DNA of 64,000 bases from Bacillota bacterium (GTDB lineage: Bacteria; Bacillota; Clostridia; Lachnospirales; Lachnospiraceae): NCBI GenBank assembly GCA_023392535.1, contig JAEVYY010000004.1, forward strand, positions 1-64,000, read 5' to 3'. Of this stretch, positions 17,302-26,286 are shown in pieces. How positions within the stretch are numbered: position 1 is the stretch's first letter; the number at the start of each line of letters is the position of its first letter. Below the pieces are notes generated by a model. It saw only the letters and a program-made list of their open reading frames with translations, was not told the DNA's origin and did not search any database. A program made the position numbers and the translations under genes.

Positions 17302-18384
17302 ATGACGAAGGAAAAATTAGCGGAATTAAATATTGGAGATAATTTGGATCAGTTAATGAATCTGGATCCCAGAGGTTATGGTGTTTGTAGAATACTCTAT
17401 GCAGGGAGCAGAGCGTATACAGGAGAACCCCTTACAATGCATGGTGCAAAGGAACTCATAAATGTGATACGCCAAGGTGATCTTGTATATATCATGACAG
17501 GCTTTATATTAAGACCCCACAAAATGCCAGAAATGGATGGCATCGTAAGTTCGATCCTTCTTTGCAGGGCAATGGTAGAGGCGTTTGACTGTAAACCGGT
17601 CATTATATGCCCGGAAGATAATGTGATTGCCGTAAAAAATTGTGCTCCTGCCATAGGGCTTCACTTATATGAAGATTTTAATGAGTTGTGTGAGTTACCG
17701 ATGGCTATGGGAGTGATTTCCTTTACAAAAAAGGTAGAGGAGGCTGATAGTTGTGCAGATTCTATTTTGGGGATGGGACTTCCAAAAGCTTTAATTTCAA
17801 TTGAAGCACCAGGTGCGAATGAATTTGGGGAATATCACAATGCAGTAGGTGAGAATATAACGCAGCTGGAAGCAAAAATGGATATTTTATTTGATAGAGT
17901 AAAAGAAAAAGGAATTCTTACGTTATCCATTGGTGATTTGGGAAATGAAATAGGAATGGGAGTAATTGGTGATCATATCAGAAAATATATTCCTTATACA
18001 GATAAAGAGCAATGTAAGTGTGGGTGTAAAGGAGGAATCCTTGCGCGAACGAAAGCGGATCATATTATTACAGCCACTACATCAGACTGGGGTTGTATGG
18101 GTCTTATAGGAGCATTGGCATATCTGTTGAAGAATATTAAGATCATGCATGATATCACAATGCAAGCTGAAGTAATGACGATCGCATCAAGGAGTGGAAT
18201 GATTGATATGACGGGTTCACTTCTGCCGGGCGTCGATGGATTCAATATAGATATGAATTGCGCTATCGTAAATCTCATGAGACAATGCGTGGAATATGGA
18301 ATCGGGTACCAGAATGAGACATGGTTCGTAAACGTATTAAATAAGAATTTTTACCGATTGGTTAGTGATTCTGTAATTGATTGA
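17302..18384 (+). CDS. D-glutamate cyclase-like protein (DUF4392)
   Basis: This 360-residue protein matches the DUF4392 family, the C-terminal half of the mitochondrial D-glutamate cyclase DGLUCY, which converts D-glutamate to 5-oxo-D-proline. Landmarks are TGFILRP.....MDGIVSS near the N-terminus, ISIEAPGANEFGEYHN in the middle, LSIGDLGNEIGMG, and TTSDWGCMGLIGAL near the C-terminus. A CKCGCKGG cysteine cluster (about 234-241) is an addition I cannot explain. It is stand-alone, and the partner DUF1445 domain is encoded separately at 20126. The enzyme activity is inferred from the family and from the 5-oxoprolinase genes around it. Confidence 0.72.
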   Translation: MTKEKLAELNIGDNLDQLMNLDPRGYGVCRILYAGSRAYTGEPLTMHGAKELINVIRQGDLVYIMTGFILRPHKMPEMDGIVSSILLCRAMVEAFDCKPVIICPEDNVIAVKNCAPAIGLHLYEDFNELCELPMAMGVISFTKKVEEADSCADSILGMGLPKALISIEAPGANEFGEYHNAVGENITQLEAKMDILFDRVKEKGILTLSIGDLGNEIGMGVIGDHIRKYIPYTDKEQCKCGCKGGILARTKADHIITATTSDWGCMGLIGALAYLLKNIKIMHDITMQAEVMTIASRSGMIDMTGSLLPGVDGFNIDMNCAIVNLMRQCVEYGIGYQNETWFVNVLNKNFYRLVSDSVID

Positions 18385-18420
18385 GAATATGTTGTAAAAG
18401 AGACAGGAGAGGATTTGGGC

Positions 18421-19149
18421 ATGAATGAAGTCAGAATTTTAATAGTTGGGGAATCTGCTTTATGTGTTGAATTTGGCAACCAAATATCAAGTGAAATCAA
18501 TGCGAACATTAGGGGACTGAATCAGGAAATCAGAAAATACAAAATCGCAGGAGTAGTAGAAACGGTGCCTACTTTCCGATCTTTAATGGTGTACTATGAT
18601 TGCAGAATAATATCCTATAAGAGACTTATAAAAAAAATCGAAAAACGGTTAAAAAATCGGATATATGAGCAAATAGAAGAAAAAACAATCGTTGAAATAC
18701 CGGTGTGTTATGACGATCCTTTTTCACCTGATATGCAGAATGTGTGTGAGCATACAGGATTAAGCAGAGAAGAAGTGATAGCCATGCATTGCGGAACCGA
18801 TTATCTGATTTATATGTTGGGATTTTTACCGGGTTTTCCTTATTTGGGGGGCATGGACGAAAGATTGAATACACCAAGACATGCAATACCACGTGTAAGA
18901 ATTGAGGCTGGATCCGTGGGGATCGGAGGAGAACAGACTGGTATTTATCCCTTGGCATCTCCGGGTGGATGGCAGCTGATTGGAAAAACACCAGTAAAAC
19001 CATATGATGCAGATAGAGAGAAGCCTTTGTTATATGGTGCAGGTCAGTATATTCGGTTTATTCGAATAGATGCGGAAGAGTATGCAAGGATCGAGTCGTT
19101 GGTATCGAAAAATGCCTATGTATGCAACCATGTAAAAGGAGGAACCTGA
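18421..19149 (+). CDS. pxpB: 5-oxoprolinase subunit B (KipI/PxpB)
   Basis: This 242-residue protein is one of three subunits of the prokaryotic ATP-dependent 5-oxoprolinase that opens 5-oxoproline to glutamate. The family signature is intact: GTDYLIYMLGFLPGFPYLGG, TPR..IPRVRIEAGSVGIGGEQTGIYP and SPGGWQLIGKTP. It has the same fold as allophanate hydrolase subunit 1 and the B. subtilis KipI regulator. The ATG at 18421 follows GGAGAGGA; a TTG two codons earlier is less likely. pxpC begins one base after its stop. Confidence 0.9.
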   Translation: MNEVRILIVGESALCVEFGNQISSEINANIRGLNQEIRKYKIAGVVETVPTFRSLMVYYDCRIISYKRLIKKIEKRLKNRIYEQIEEKTIVEIPVCYDDPFSPDMQNVCEHTGLSREEVIAMHCGTDYLIYMLGFLPGFPYLGGMDERLNTPRHAIPRVRIEAGSVGIGGEQTGIYPLASPGGWQLIGKTPVKPYDADREKPLLYGAGQYIRFIRIDAEEYARIESLVSKNAYVCNHVKGGT

Positions 19150-19150
19150 T

Positions 19151-20092
19151 ATGGGAATTAAAGTCTTACAAGGAGGGGCCTTAACAACGGTGCAAGACGC
19201 GGGGCGTATAGGCTATCAAGATACTGGATTTTCGGTTTCTGGTGTTATGGATTACCGTTCCTTCCGAATGGCTAATATGTTACTAGGAAATGAAGAGAAT
19301 GAGGCAGTATTGGAAGTTTCCATAATGGGACCAACCATTACTTTTACCAGGGATAATACGTTTACAATAACGGGCGGTGATTTTTCGGCAGCTCTTAATA
19401 ATAGAAATATAGATCTTTACACAGCTATACCTGTGAAAAAGGGTGATACTCTAAGATTAGGTCCTGTTAAAGAAGGTGCACGTGCGTACATTGCCTTTGC
19501 AGGAGGAATGGATATCCCTTCTGTAATGGGGAGTAAATCCACCAATTTAAAATGCAGGATTGGGGGTCATAAAGGCAGAAAATTAGAAGCTGGAGATGAA
19601 ATCGCTTTTAAAAACCCAAAACCAATTTTAAGTAATATGTATAAAAGATATGAGATTGTCAGGGAATTTCAGGAAAAGGACATTACGCTCCGAGTGATTT
19701 TGGGTCCACAGATAGAGTATTTTACTAAGGAAGGTATCCGAACCTTACTGGAATCAGAATATACCGTTTCAGAGGAATATGATCGAATGGGATGCAGGCT
19801 TAAAGGTCCAGCCATTAGTAGTATAAATGGTGTGGATATCATATCAGATGGAATCGCACTCGGCAGCATTCAAATACCTGCAAGTGGAACACCGATCATA
19901 ATGATGGCGGACAGACAAACCATCGGTGGATATGCGAAGATTGCGACCGTTATCCATGTGGATATCCCGAAACTGGCGCAGCGTATGCCAGGGAATAAGA
20001 TACGCTTTCAGGAGATTACAATAGAGGAAGCTGCAAGACTTTATAAAAAGGAAGAAAAAGAATTGAAACGTTTTCTCAAAAGAGTGAATTAA
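19151..20092 (+). CDS. pxpC: 5-oxoprolinase subunit C (KipA/PxpC)
   Basis: This 313-residue protein is the second subunit of the PxpABC 5-oxoprolinase complex. The N-terminus IKVLQGGALTTVQDAGRIGYQDTGFSVSGVMD is the biotin-dependent carboxylase-like domain signature. GGDFSAALNN, AFAGGMDIPSVMGSKST, SDGIALGSIQIPASGTPIIMMADRQTIGGY and PKLAQRMPGNKIRF complete the family pattern. It is directly coupled to pxpB (one-base gap) and followed by the DUF1445 gene after 33 bases. Confidence 0.9.
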   Translation: MGIKVLQGGALTTVQDAGRIGYQDTGFSVSGVMDYRSFRMANMLLGNEENEAVLEVSIMGPTITFTRDNTFTITGGDFSAALNNRNIDLYTAIPVKKGDTLRLGPVKEGARAYIAFAGGMDIPSVMGSKSTNLKCRIGGHKGRKLEAGDEIAFKNPKPILSNMYKRYEIVREFQEKDITLRVILGPQIEYFTKEGIRTLLESEYTVSEEYDRMGCRLKGPAISSINGVDIISDGIALGSIQIPASGTPIIMMADRQTIGGYAKIATVIHVDIPKLAQRMPGNKIRFQEITIEEAARLYKKEEKELKRFLKRVN

Positions 20093-20125
20093 TACTGCCT
20101 TTGGCAGTAGACGGGAGTGTGAAAT

Positions 20126-20911
20126 ATGGATTTTAGGAATATGGCACCAAAAGATGTGCGGGCACGCATTAGAAAGGGAGAGATTCAGAGTCCGACGGCA
20201 GGTATGAGTGCTGGATATGCACAGGCAAATTTGGTGGTGCTGCCAAAAGAACTTGCTTATGATTTTTTATTATTTACACAAAGAAATTCGAAGTCTTGTC
20301 CAGTATTAGAAGTATCTGACACCGGAAGCAGAGCGTTGCCGGGAATCGCACCTGGTGCTGACATCGCGAATGATATCCCGAAATACCGAGTTTATGAAAA
20401 TGGTATAATGACGGGTGAGTATACCAGTGTAGCGCACCTTTGGAGGGATGATTTTGTAAGCTTTTTAATCGGATGCAGCTTTTCTTTTGAATCGGAGTTA
20501 ATAGAAGCAGGCATTGAGGTAAGACATATTACAGAAGGTTGTAATGTTCCCATGTATACAACGAATATAGAATGTGAACCGGCAGGAATTTTTAGTGGCA
20601 GGATGGTAGTAAGTATGCGTCCCATTCCATATGGACAAATTGTTAAGGCTGTTACGGTTACAGGTGCACTGCCGAAAGTACATGGTACACCAATACATAT
20701 TGGAGATCCTGGTATGATTGGAATTGAAGATGTGAATAGACCTGATTTTGGTGATTCCGTAACAATAAAACAGGGAGAAGTTCCTGTTTTCTGGTGCTGC
20801 GGAGTTACTCCACAGTCAGTTATAATGAATACAAAACCTAAGTTTTGCATTACGCATGCCCCTGGACATATGTTGATTACAGATATAAAAAATGTAACAT
20901 TAAAAATGTGA
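20126..20911 (+). CDS. DUF1445 putative hydro-lyase (D-glutamate cyclase N-terminal-type)
   Basis: This 261-residue protein is a full-length DUF1445 member. Landmarks are RARIRKGEIQSPTAGMSAGYAQANLVVLP, VLEVSD.G......APGADIANDIPKYRVYENG, FLIGCSFSFESEL, MYTTNIECEPAGIF and MVVSMRPIP. Members are often annotated hydro-lyase, but the domain also forms the N-terminal half of D-glutamate cyclase DGLUCY. Its place between pxpC and pxpA, in an operon with a DUF4392 gene, supports a joint role of both halves in D-glutamate cyclisation. Whether they form a complex is not visible here. Confidence 0.75.
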   Translation: MDFRNMAPKDVRARIRKGEIQSPTAGMSAGYAQANLVVLPKELAYDFLLFTQRNSKSCPVLEVSDTGSRALPGIAPGADIANDIPKYRVYENGIMTGEYTSVAHLWRDDFVSFLIGCSFSFESELIEAGIEVRHITEGCNVPMYTTNIECEPAGIFSGRMVVSMRPIPYGQIVKAVTVTGALPKVHGTPIHIGDPGMIGIEDVNRPDFGDSVTIKQGEVPVFWCCGVTPQSVIMNTKPKFCITHAPGHMLITDIKNVTLKM

Positions 20912-20957
20912 GGAATTAGCGGCATGTGTATATAAAAGTATGCAGATTGGAGCAACT

Positions 20958-21713
20958 ATGTATAAAATTGATTTGAATTGTGACTTAGGCGAGAGCTTTG
21001 GTGACTATATTATTGGGATGGATGATTTGGTAATTCCTTACATCACATCAGCAAATATTGCTTGTGGCTACCATGCTTCAGATCCTGTGGTAATGTCAAA
21101 AACAGTGGCACTTGCAAAGAAAATGGGGGTGTCGGTAGGTGCGCACCCGGGACTTCCGGATCTAATGGGTTTTGGAAGAAGAAATATGGACCTATCTCCG
21201 GCGGATGCAAAAGCATATGTGATGTATCAGGTGGGAGCGTTAGACTCATTTTGCAAAGCAAATAATGTAAAAATGAAACATGTGAAGCCGCATGGTGCGC
21301 TCTATAATATGGCAGGAAAGGACTATACGTTGTCAAAAGCAATTTGTGAAGGGATAAAAGAGGTGAATCCCGAGCTGATACTACTGGGATTGTCGGGAAG
21401 TCAGATGCTGATTGCAGCAGAAGAGTTGGGGCTACGTTCTGCAAAAGAGGTATTTGCAGACAGGGCATATGAAGAGGATGGTTCCTTGGTAGCTAGGACG
21501 AAAGAAGGCGCCATGATTATAAACGAGGATTTGGCTGTTAGCAGAGTGATCCGCATGATCAAAGAGGGCAAAGTAGAAAGCATCACCGGAAAAGATATTT
21601 CAATTAGTGCAGATTCTGTATGTGTACATGGAGATGGTGAGAAAGCACTGGCATTTGTTCAAAAAATAAGAATGACTTTAGAACAAGAAGGTATTCAAAT
21701 CGCTCCATTTTAA
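20958..21713 (+). CDS. pxpA: 5-oxoprolinase subunit A (LamB/YcsF, PxpA)
   Basis: This 251-residue protein is the third 5-oxoprolinase subunit. The LamB/YcsF signature is complete: DLNCDLGESFGDY, SANIACGYHASDPVVM, GVSVGAHPGLPDLMGFGRR, VKPHGALYN, EVFADRAYEEDGSLVAR and VCVHGDGEKA. The start at 20958 (MYKIDLN) follows a GGAG; an ATG six codons upstream lacks one. It is the last gene of the operon and is followed by a large palindromic hairpin. Confidence 0.92.
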   Translation: MYKIDLNCDLGESFGDYIIGMDDLVIPYITSANIACGYHASDPVVMSKTVALAKKMGVSVGAHPGLPDLMGFGRRNMDLSPADAKAYVMYQVGALDSFCKANNVKMKHVKPHGALYNMAGKDYTLSKAICEGIKEVNPELILLGLSGSQMLIAAEELGLRSAKEVFADRAYEEDGSLVARTKEGAMIINEDLAVSRVIRMIKEGKVESITGKDISISADSVCVHGDGEKALAFVQKIRMTLEQEGIQIAPF

Positions 21714-21778
21714 TCCTTTAAACTTAATAATTCTTGCACCAAAATAAACACGTCATACTTCTTCCTTTCCAACAAAAT

Positions 21779-21842
21779 AGGCATCCAAGACGAAATCTTA
21801 TAGTGTCAAAACACTGTACCTACGATTATGTCTTGGATGCCT
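21779..21842. terminator. Bidirectional hairpin between pxpA and the AraC gene
   Basis: Perfect 13-bp arms (21779-21791 and 21830-21842, core GGCATCCAAGAC) enclose 38 bases that hold a second small stem (AGTGT with ACACT). On the minus strand the structure is followed by TATTTTG, so it fits best as the terminator of the AraC gene; on the plus strand the T run is poor. Confidence 0.65.
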
Positions 21843-21850
21843 TATTGCGT

Positions 21851-22765
21851 TTACTTAATCACCGTAGTTGGAAGTTCTTCAGGCAGCGAGATGATATCGG
21901 AAGAGGAACGATAATAGGTAAAATTGGTTGAGCTGTTTTCTGGCAGGAGCAGGTAATCAGTTGGAGTCTTATTTGTAATCTCTTTGAATACGCGGTTAAA
22001 AGTACGGACGTTGTTAAATCCGCACATGTAAGAAATATCAGTAATTTTTTTATCTGTAGTCATGAGTAAATCAACAGCCTGTGAAATACGTATCGCATTC
22101 AGATATTTCACAAAATTAGTCCCAATCAGCATTTTAAATACTTTAGAAAAGTGACTGGTGCTAAAATTCATCATCTCGGCAGCGTCTTCAATGGTAATCG
22201 TATCGCTGTAATGCTCTTCTAAAAAGGATAAAAGGCTCTGAAAGTCAGAAAGAACGCTCAAACGGCGATTCATCATAATGGATTTTTGGGTATGGGTCGG
22301 GAGGTTACGAAGAAGCTGGTACCAGAATCCGCGTATGGATGCAGTAACGATATCTTGATAGAATCTGTCTCTATGAGATAACTCTTCATCCAATAAGTAG
22401 AGTAAATGATGCCATTCTTCTGCCAGATCCCAGGCATCTAATACTTCCTTTTTGATATGGGGATTGGAAAAATAATGGTAGTGATAATGGCTGTTGATAA
22501 TACCGGTATCAAATAACACAAAATCCAAGCAAGACTTATCACTTCTTGCATTACAGTAATGAATATCTCCGCTATCACAGACAATCAGATCCCCGGCATT
22601 TGCACTGATGGTAAAGTTAGTGACATGTAGCGAGACACTACCTTGTCTTACGTAGATTAACTCTATTTCTTTGTGCCAATGGGCACGAAAACAAATATCG
22701 TGATATTTGTTATGCCAAACCATAAAATCTGATTTATAGTTACGAATTTCATGAAATGCTTTCAT
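21851..22765 (-). CDS. AraC family regulator, likely of the fucose genes
   Basis: This 304-residue protein has an N-terminal cupin-like sensor (about 10-150, with FRAHWHKEIELIYVRQGSVSL) and a C-terminal pair of HTH motifs (about 190-290: ITIEDAAEMMNFSTSHFSKVFK and KITDISYMCGFNNVRTFNRVFKE). It is divergent from fucI, with about 200 bases between them, which points to L-fucose as the likely signal and fucI as a target. The ATG at 22765 has GGGGAGG five bases upstream; longer in-frame starts lack one. It probably activates, as the fucI -35 region is weak. Confidence 0.85.
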   Translation of the reverse strand: MKAFHEIRNYKSDFMVWHNKYHDICFRAHWHKEIELIYVRQGSVSLHVTNFTISANAGDLIVCDSGDIHYCNARSDKSCLDFVLFDTGIINSHYHYHYFSNPHIKKEVLDAWDLAEEWHHLLYLLDEELSHRDRFYQDIVTASIRGFWYQLLRNLPTHTQKSIMMNRRLSVLSDFQSLLSFLEEHYSDTITIEDAAEMMNFSTSHFSKVFKMLIGTNFVKYLNAIRISQAVDLLMTTDKKITDISYMCGFNNVRTFNRVFKEITNKTPTDYLLLPENSSTNFTYYRSSSDIISLPEELPTTVIK

Positions 22766-22808
22766 CCATGCCTCCCCTTTAAAGGATAAGAATTTTCTAC
22801 TTTTGTAC

Positions 22809-22838
22809 ATTATACACAAAAATAAATGGAAAATCCAA
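22809..22838 (-). promoter_or_regulatory. Putative promoter of the AraC gene
   Basis: On the minus strand TTGGAT (22838-22833), an 18-bp spacer and TATAAT (22814-22809) lie about 44 bases before the AraC start codon. Confidence 0.4.
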
Positions 22839-22878
22839 CTAAATAACAAATAATGTCTATATATGAATACTTATATTC

Positions 22879-22907
22879 GTGCAAATAAAGAAAGAAATAG
22901 TTATAAT
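22879..22907 (+). promoter_or_regulatory. Putative fucI promoter with overlapping activator-site candidate
   Basis: A perfect TATAAT (22902-22907) lacks a good -35 box. In the -35 position is GTGCAAATAA (22879-22888), the same ten bases found upstream of rhaB at 58450. A weak -35 with such a shared motif fits activation by an AraC-type protein. Confidence 0.45.
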
Positions 22908-22970
22908 TGTATGTGAGTAATGAAGGAAATTTAAAGTTATTAGACAAAAATAACAATGGAGGTAAGAAAG

Positions 22971-24773
22971 ATGGCAGTAAAGAGAATCGTTGGAGAATAT
23001 CCGGTAATTGGAATCAGACCTACGATAGATGGAAGGAGAGGTGCCTTAAAAGTAAGAGAATCCCTGGAAGAACAAACAATGAATATGGCGAGATCAGCAG
23101 CCAGATTATTTGAGGATCATTTAAGATATTCGAATGGAGAACCTGTTAAAGTCATTATTTCAGATACGACCATCGGGCGTGTTGCAGAGGCGGCGGCTTG
23201 TGAGGATCAGTTTAAAAAAGCAGGTGTTACAATTACTTTAACAGTGACACCATGCTGGTGTTATGGATCGGAAACGATGGACATGGATCCGATGACGATA
23301 AAGGGCGTATGGGGATTTAATGGGACAGAAAGACCAGGTGCGGTATATTTGGCTGCTGTATTAGCCGGACATGCACAAAAAGGATTACCTGCATTTGGTA
23401 TTTATGGACAGGATGTTCAGGATGCGGATGATACCGATATTCCGGAAGATGTTAGAAAGAAATTACTTCGTTTCGCTCGCGCAGCGGTAGCGGCGGCAAG
23501 TATGAGGGGGAAATCCTATTTACAAATTGGTTCTATCTGCATGGGGATTGCAGGTTCTATTATTGATGTGGATTTTTTTGAAGAATACCTCGGAATGAGA
23601 GTAGAATCCGTAGATGAAGTCGAAATTATACGTAGAATGACTGAAAATATTTATGACCAAAAAGAATACCAGAAAGCTCTTGCCTGGACCAAGGAAAAAT
23701 GCAAAGAAGGCTATGATAAAAATCCTGCTTATGCCCAAAAATCTAGGGAAGAGAAAGATAAGGACTGGGAATTTGTTGTTAAGATGATGTGTATTATTAA
23801 AGACCTTATGAATGGAAATAAAAATCTTCCAACAGGATATGAGGAAGAAATGGTCGGTCATAATGCAATTGCTGCAGGATTTCAAGGACAAAGACAATGG
23901 ACAGATTTTTATCCGAACTGTGATTTTCCAGAGGCAATGTTAAATTCTTCTTTTGATTGGAGCGGAGCAAGAGAACCCTATATTTTGGCTACAGAAAATG
24001 ATACATTGAATGGCACAGGAATGCTATTTGCTAAATTATTGACAAATACCGCTCAGATTTTTGCAGATGTCAGAACCTATTGGAGCCCGGAAGCAGTAAA
24101 AAAAGCAACTGGATATGAATTGGAGGGAGTAGCGAAGCAATCAGGAGGTTTCATCCACTTAATTAATTCCGGAGCGGCTTGTCTGGATGCCTGCGGAGAA
24201 GTAAAGGATGGAAATGGAAGCGGCATCATCAAGCCATTCTGGGAAATTTCAGAGCATGATATCGATGCTTGTCTGAAAGCCACGACCTTTAATGCAGCAG
24301 ATCAGGGATATTTCAGAGGAGGTGGATACTCTTCCAGATTTTTAACGAGAGCAGAAATGCCTTGCACTATGATTCGGTTGAATATCGTAAAAGGACTTGG
24401 ACCGGTTCTTCAGATAGCGGAGGGATGGACTGTGAATTTACCGGATGAAGTATCCGATAAGCTGTGGAAAAGAACAGATTATACTTGGCCGTGTACTTGG
24501 TTTGCGCCAAGGACAACAGGAACTGGAGCATTTGCAACTGCATATGATGTCATGAACAATTGGGGGGCTAACCATGGCGCAATTAGCTACGGGCATATAG
24601 GAGCAGACCTAATTACACTGTGTTCTATTCTTCGCATTCCAGTTTGCATGCATAATGTTCCAGAGGAAGATATTTTCAGGCCTGCCGTCTGGAATGCCTT
24701 TGGTATGGACAAAGAAGGGCAGGATTTTAGAGCATGCCATACATATGGACCAATGTATAAGACAATGCGATAA
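22971..24773 (+). CDS. fucI: L-fucose isomerase
   Basis: This 600-residue enzyme interconverts L-fucose and L-fuculose, the first intracellular step of fucose use. Recognisable FucI segments are IGIRPTIDGRRGALKVRESLE, TVTPCWCYGSETMDMDP, KGVWGFNGTERPGAVYLAA, FGIYGQDVQDADD and SICMGIAGS. The metal/active-site glutamate and aspartate lie in VESVDEVEI and ATENDTLNG. Length matches the approx. 590-residue family. The start at 22971 has GGAGG eight bases upstream; the ATG five codons earlier overlaps that site. The FGGY kinase gene follows after 15 bases. Confidence 0.95.
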   Translation: MAVKRIVGEYPVIGIRPTIDGRRGALKVRESLEEQTMNMARSAARLFEDHLRYSNGEPVKVIISDTTIGRVAEAAACEDQFKKAGVTITLTVTPCWCYGSETMDMDPMTIKGVWGFNGTERPGAVYLAAVLAGHAQKGLPAFGIYGQDVQDADDTDIPEDVRKKLLRFARAAVAAASMRGKSYLQIGSICMGIAGSIIDVDFFEEYLGMRVESVDEVEIIRRMTENIYDQKEYQKALAWTKEKCKEGYDKNPAYAQKSREEKDKDWEFVVKMMCIIKDLMNGNKNLPTGYEEEMVGHNAIAAGFQGQRQWTDFYPNCDFPEAMLNSSFDWSGAREPYILATENDTLNGTGMLFAKLLTNTAQIFADVRTYWSPEAVKKATGYELEGVAKQSGGFIHLINSGAACLDACGEVKDGNGSGIIKPFWEISEHDIDACLKATTFNAADQGYFRGGGYSSRFLTRAEMPCTMIRLNIVKGLGPVLQIAEGWTVNLPDEVSDKLWKRTDYTWPCTWFAPRTTGTGAFATAYDVMNNWGANHGAISYGHIGADLITLCSILRIPVCMHNVPEEDIFRPAVWNAFGMDKEGQDFRACHTYGPMYKTMR

Positions 24774-24788
24774 AATAGGAGCAGTATC

Positions 24789-26273
24789 ATGGGAAAAGAA
24801 AAAAGAGTACTTGCGTTTGATTACGGCGCAAGCAGCGGCAGGGCAATTATCGGTAAATTTGATGGAGAAAGTATTACATTAGAAGAAATACATCGATTTG
24901 CAAATGAGCCAGTAACGGTAAAAGGAACCGTGTATTGGGATATTTTACGTTTATACCATGAGCTCAAGCAAGGGCTTATAAAGGCTAAACTTTACGGTGG
25001 TGTTGACAGTATCGGAATCGATACATGGGGAGTGGATTTTGGTCTATTGGAGACAAGAGGTAATCTGATCGAGAATCCAGTTCATTATAGAGATGGTAGA
25101 ACCAAAGGCATGTTGGAGGAAAGCTTCCGATCGCTTGAGAAGGATATTTTTTATGAGATTACTGGAAATCAGTTTATGGAACTCAACACAGCATTCCAAT
25201 TATTATCCATTGTGAAAAATAGGCCGGAGCTCTTAGCAAGGACTGATAAACTACTATTGATTCCAGATCTTTTGAATTACTTTTTGACTGGAATAAAAAG
25301 GGCTGAATGTTCCATCGCATCTACTACACAGCTAATGAATATAAAAGAAAAGTGCTGGTCAAAACAAGTGCTGGAATCCTTGCAGATTCCTGGTCATATT
25401 TTTCCACAGATCATAAAGAGCGGCACCAGACTTGGCAAGTTGCTTCCAGAGGTATGCGAAGAATTAGAGATAGGAAGTATGGATGTCATCGCTGTTGCCA
25501 GCCATGATACACAGAGCGCACTTGTCAGCGTTCCTGCAGAGGAAGAAGATTTTATTTTTATTAGTTGCGGTACGTGGTCGCTTTTTGGAACAGAGGTTTC
25601 TACACCTATTATCAATGCCAAATCGGCTCAAATGAATATCACTAATGAATTAGGAGCAGAAGGAAAAGTATCTTTTTTAAAAAATATTATTGGATTGTGG
25701 CTCATACAGGAAAGCAGACGTCAATGGAGCCGTGAAGGGAAAGAATATGCCTTTGGAGAGCTCGATAAAATGGCGTCAGAGGAAGAGGCATTTCGGTGCT
25801 TTATCGATCCGGATGCACCTGAATTTGTAATGGCAGGAAATATACCCAAAAGAATACGTGCTTTCTGCGAAAGAACAGGACAGAGGAGTCCAGAAACGCC
25901 AGGTCAGTTCGTAAGATGCATTCATGAAAGTCTTGCATTTAAGTATCGTGATACCTTATTCGAAATTCAGGCTTGTACAGGAAAAGAATATGAGAGTATT
26001 TATATAGTAGGAGGCGGTACAAAAAGCAGGCTGCTTAGTCAAATGACAGCAAATGCCTGTCATAAAAAGGTATCGTCCGGACCGATAGAAGCAACGGTAT
26101 ATGGAAATATCGCTTTGCAATTAATTGCGGCAGGAAAAATAAAAGATATAAAAGATGCCAGAAAAAAGATCAGAGACTCTGCAAAAATTCAAATGTTCTT
26201 ACCACAAGAAAAAGAGGTATGGGAAAATGCTTATCAGCGATATCAAGAAGTGGTTTTGAATACAGCAAGATAA
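24789..26273 (+). CDS. FGGY carbohydrate kinase, probable L-fuculokinase (rhamnulokinase-type)
   Basis: This 494-residue FGGY kinase should phosphorylate L-fuculose to L-fuculose-1-phosphate. By sequence it looks like the RhaB branch (AFDYGASSGRAIIG, GIDTWGVDFGLL, FISCGTWSLFGTE, YIVGGGTKSRLLSQM, EATVYGNIALQ), not classical FucK. The neighbouring fucI, and a second RhaB paralogue at 58560 next to rhaA, argue that this copy has been assigned to fuculose. ATP-binding (YGASSGR, GTWS, GGGTKS) and the catalytic Asp region (DTWGVDF) are intact. It is probably co-transcribed with fucI; the sensor kinase gene follows 13 bases later. Confidence 0.82.
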   Translation: MGKEKRVLAFDYGASSGRAIIGKFDGESITLEEIHRFANEPVTVKGTVYWDILRLYHELKQGLIKAKLYGGVDSIGIDTWGVDFGLLETRGNLIENPVHYRDGRTKGMLEESFRSLEKDIFYEITGNQFMELNTAFQLLSIVKNRPELLARTDKLLLIPDLLNYFLTGIKRAECSIASTTQLMNIKEKCWSKQVLESLQIPGHIFPQIIKSGTRLGKLLPEVCEELEIGSMDVIAVASHDTQSALVSVPAEEEDFIFISCGTWSLFGTEVSTPIINAKSAQMNITNELGAEGKVSFLKNIIGLWLIQESRRQWSREGKEYAFGELDKMASEEEAFRCFIDPDAPEFVMAGNIPKRIRAFCERTGQRSPETPGQFVRCIHESLAFKYRDTLFEIQACTGKEYESIYIVGGGTKSRLLSQMTANACHKKVSSGPIEATVYGNIALQLIAAGKIKDIKDARKKIRDSAKIQMFLPQEKEVWENAYQRYQEVVLNTAR

Positions 26274-26286
26274 GGAATAAGAATAT

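Noticed and set aside
20392..20955. Antisense frame of 187 codons over the DUF1445 gene
   Set aside because: The plus-strand DUF1445 protein is full length and conserved; the antisense product has no recognisable motif.
24789..26273. Calling the first FGGY kinase a second rhamnulokinase
   Set aside because: Sequence alone suggests the RhaB branch, but its position after fucI and the presence of a separate rhaB beside rhaA make fuculose the better substrate assignment.
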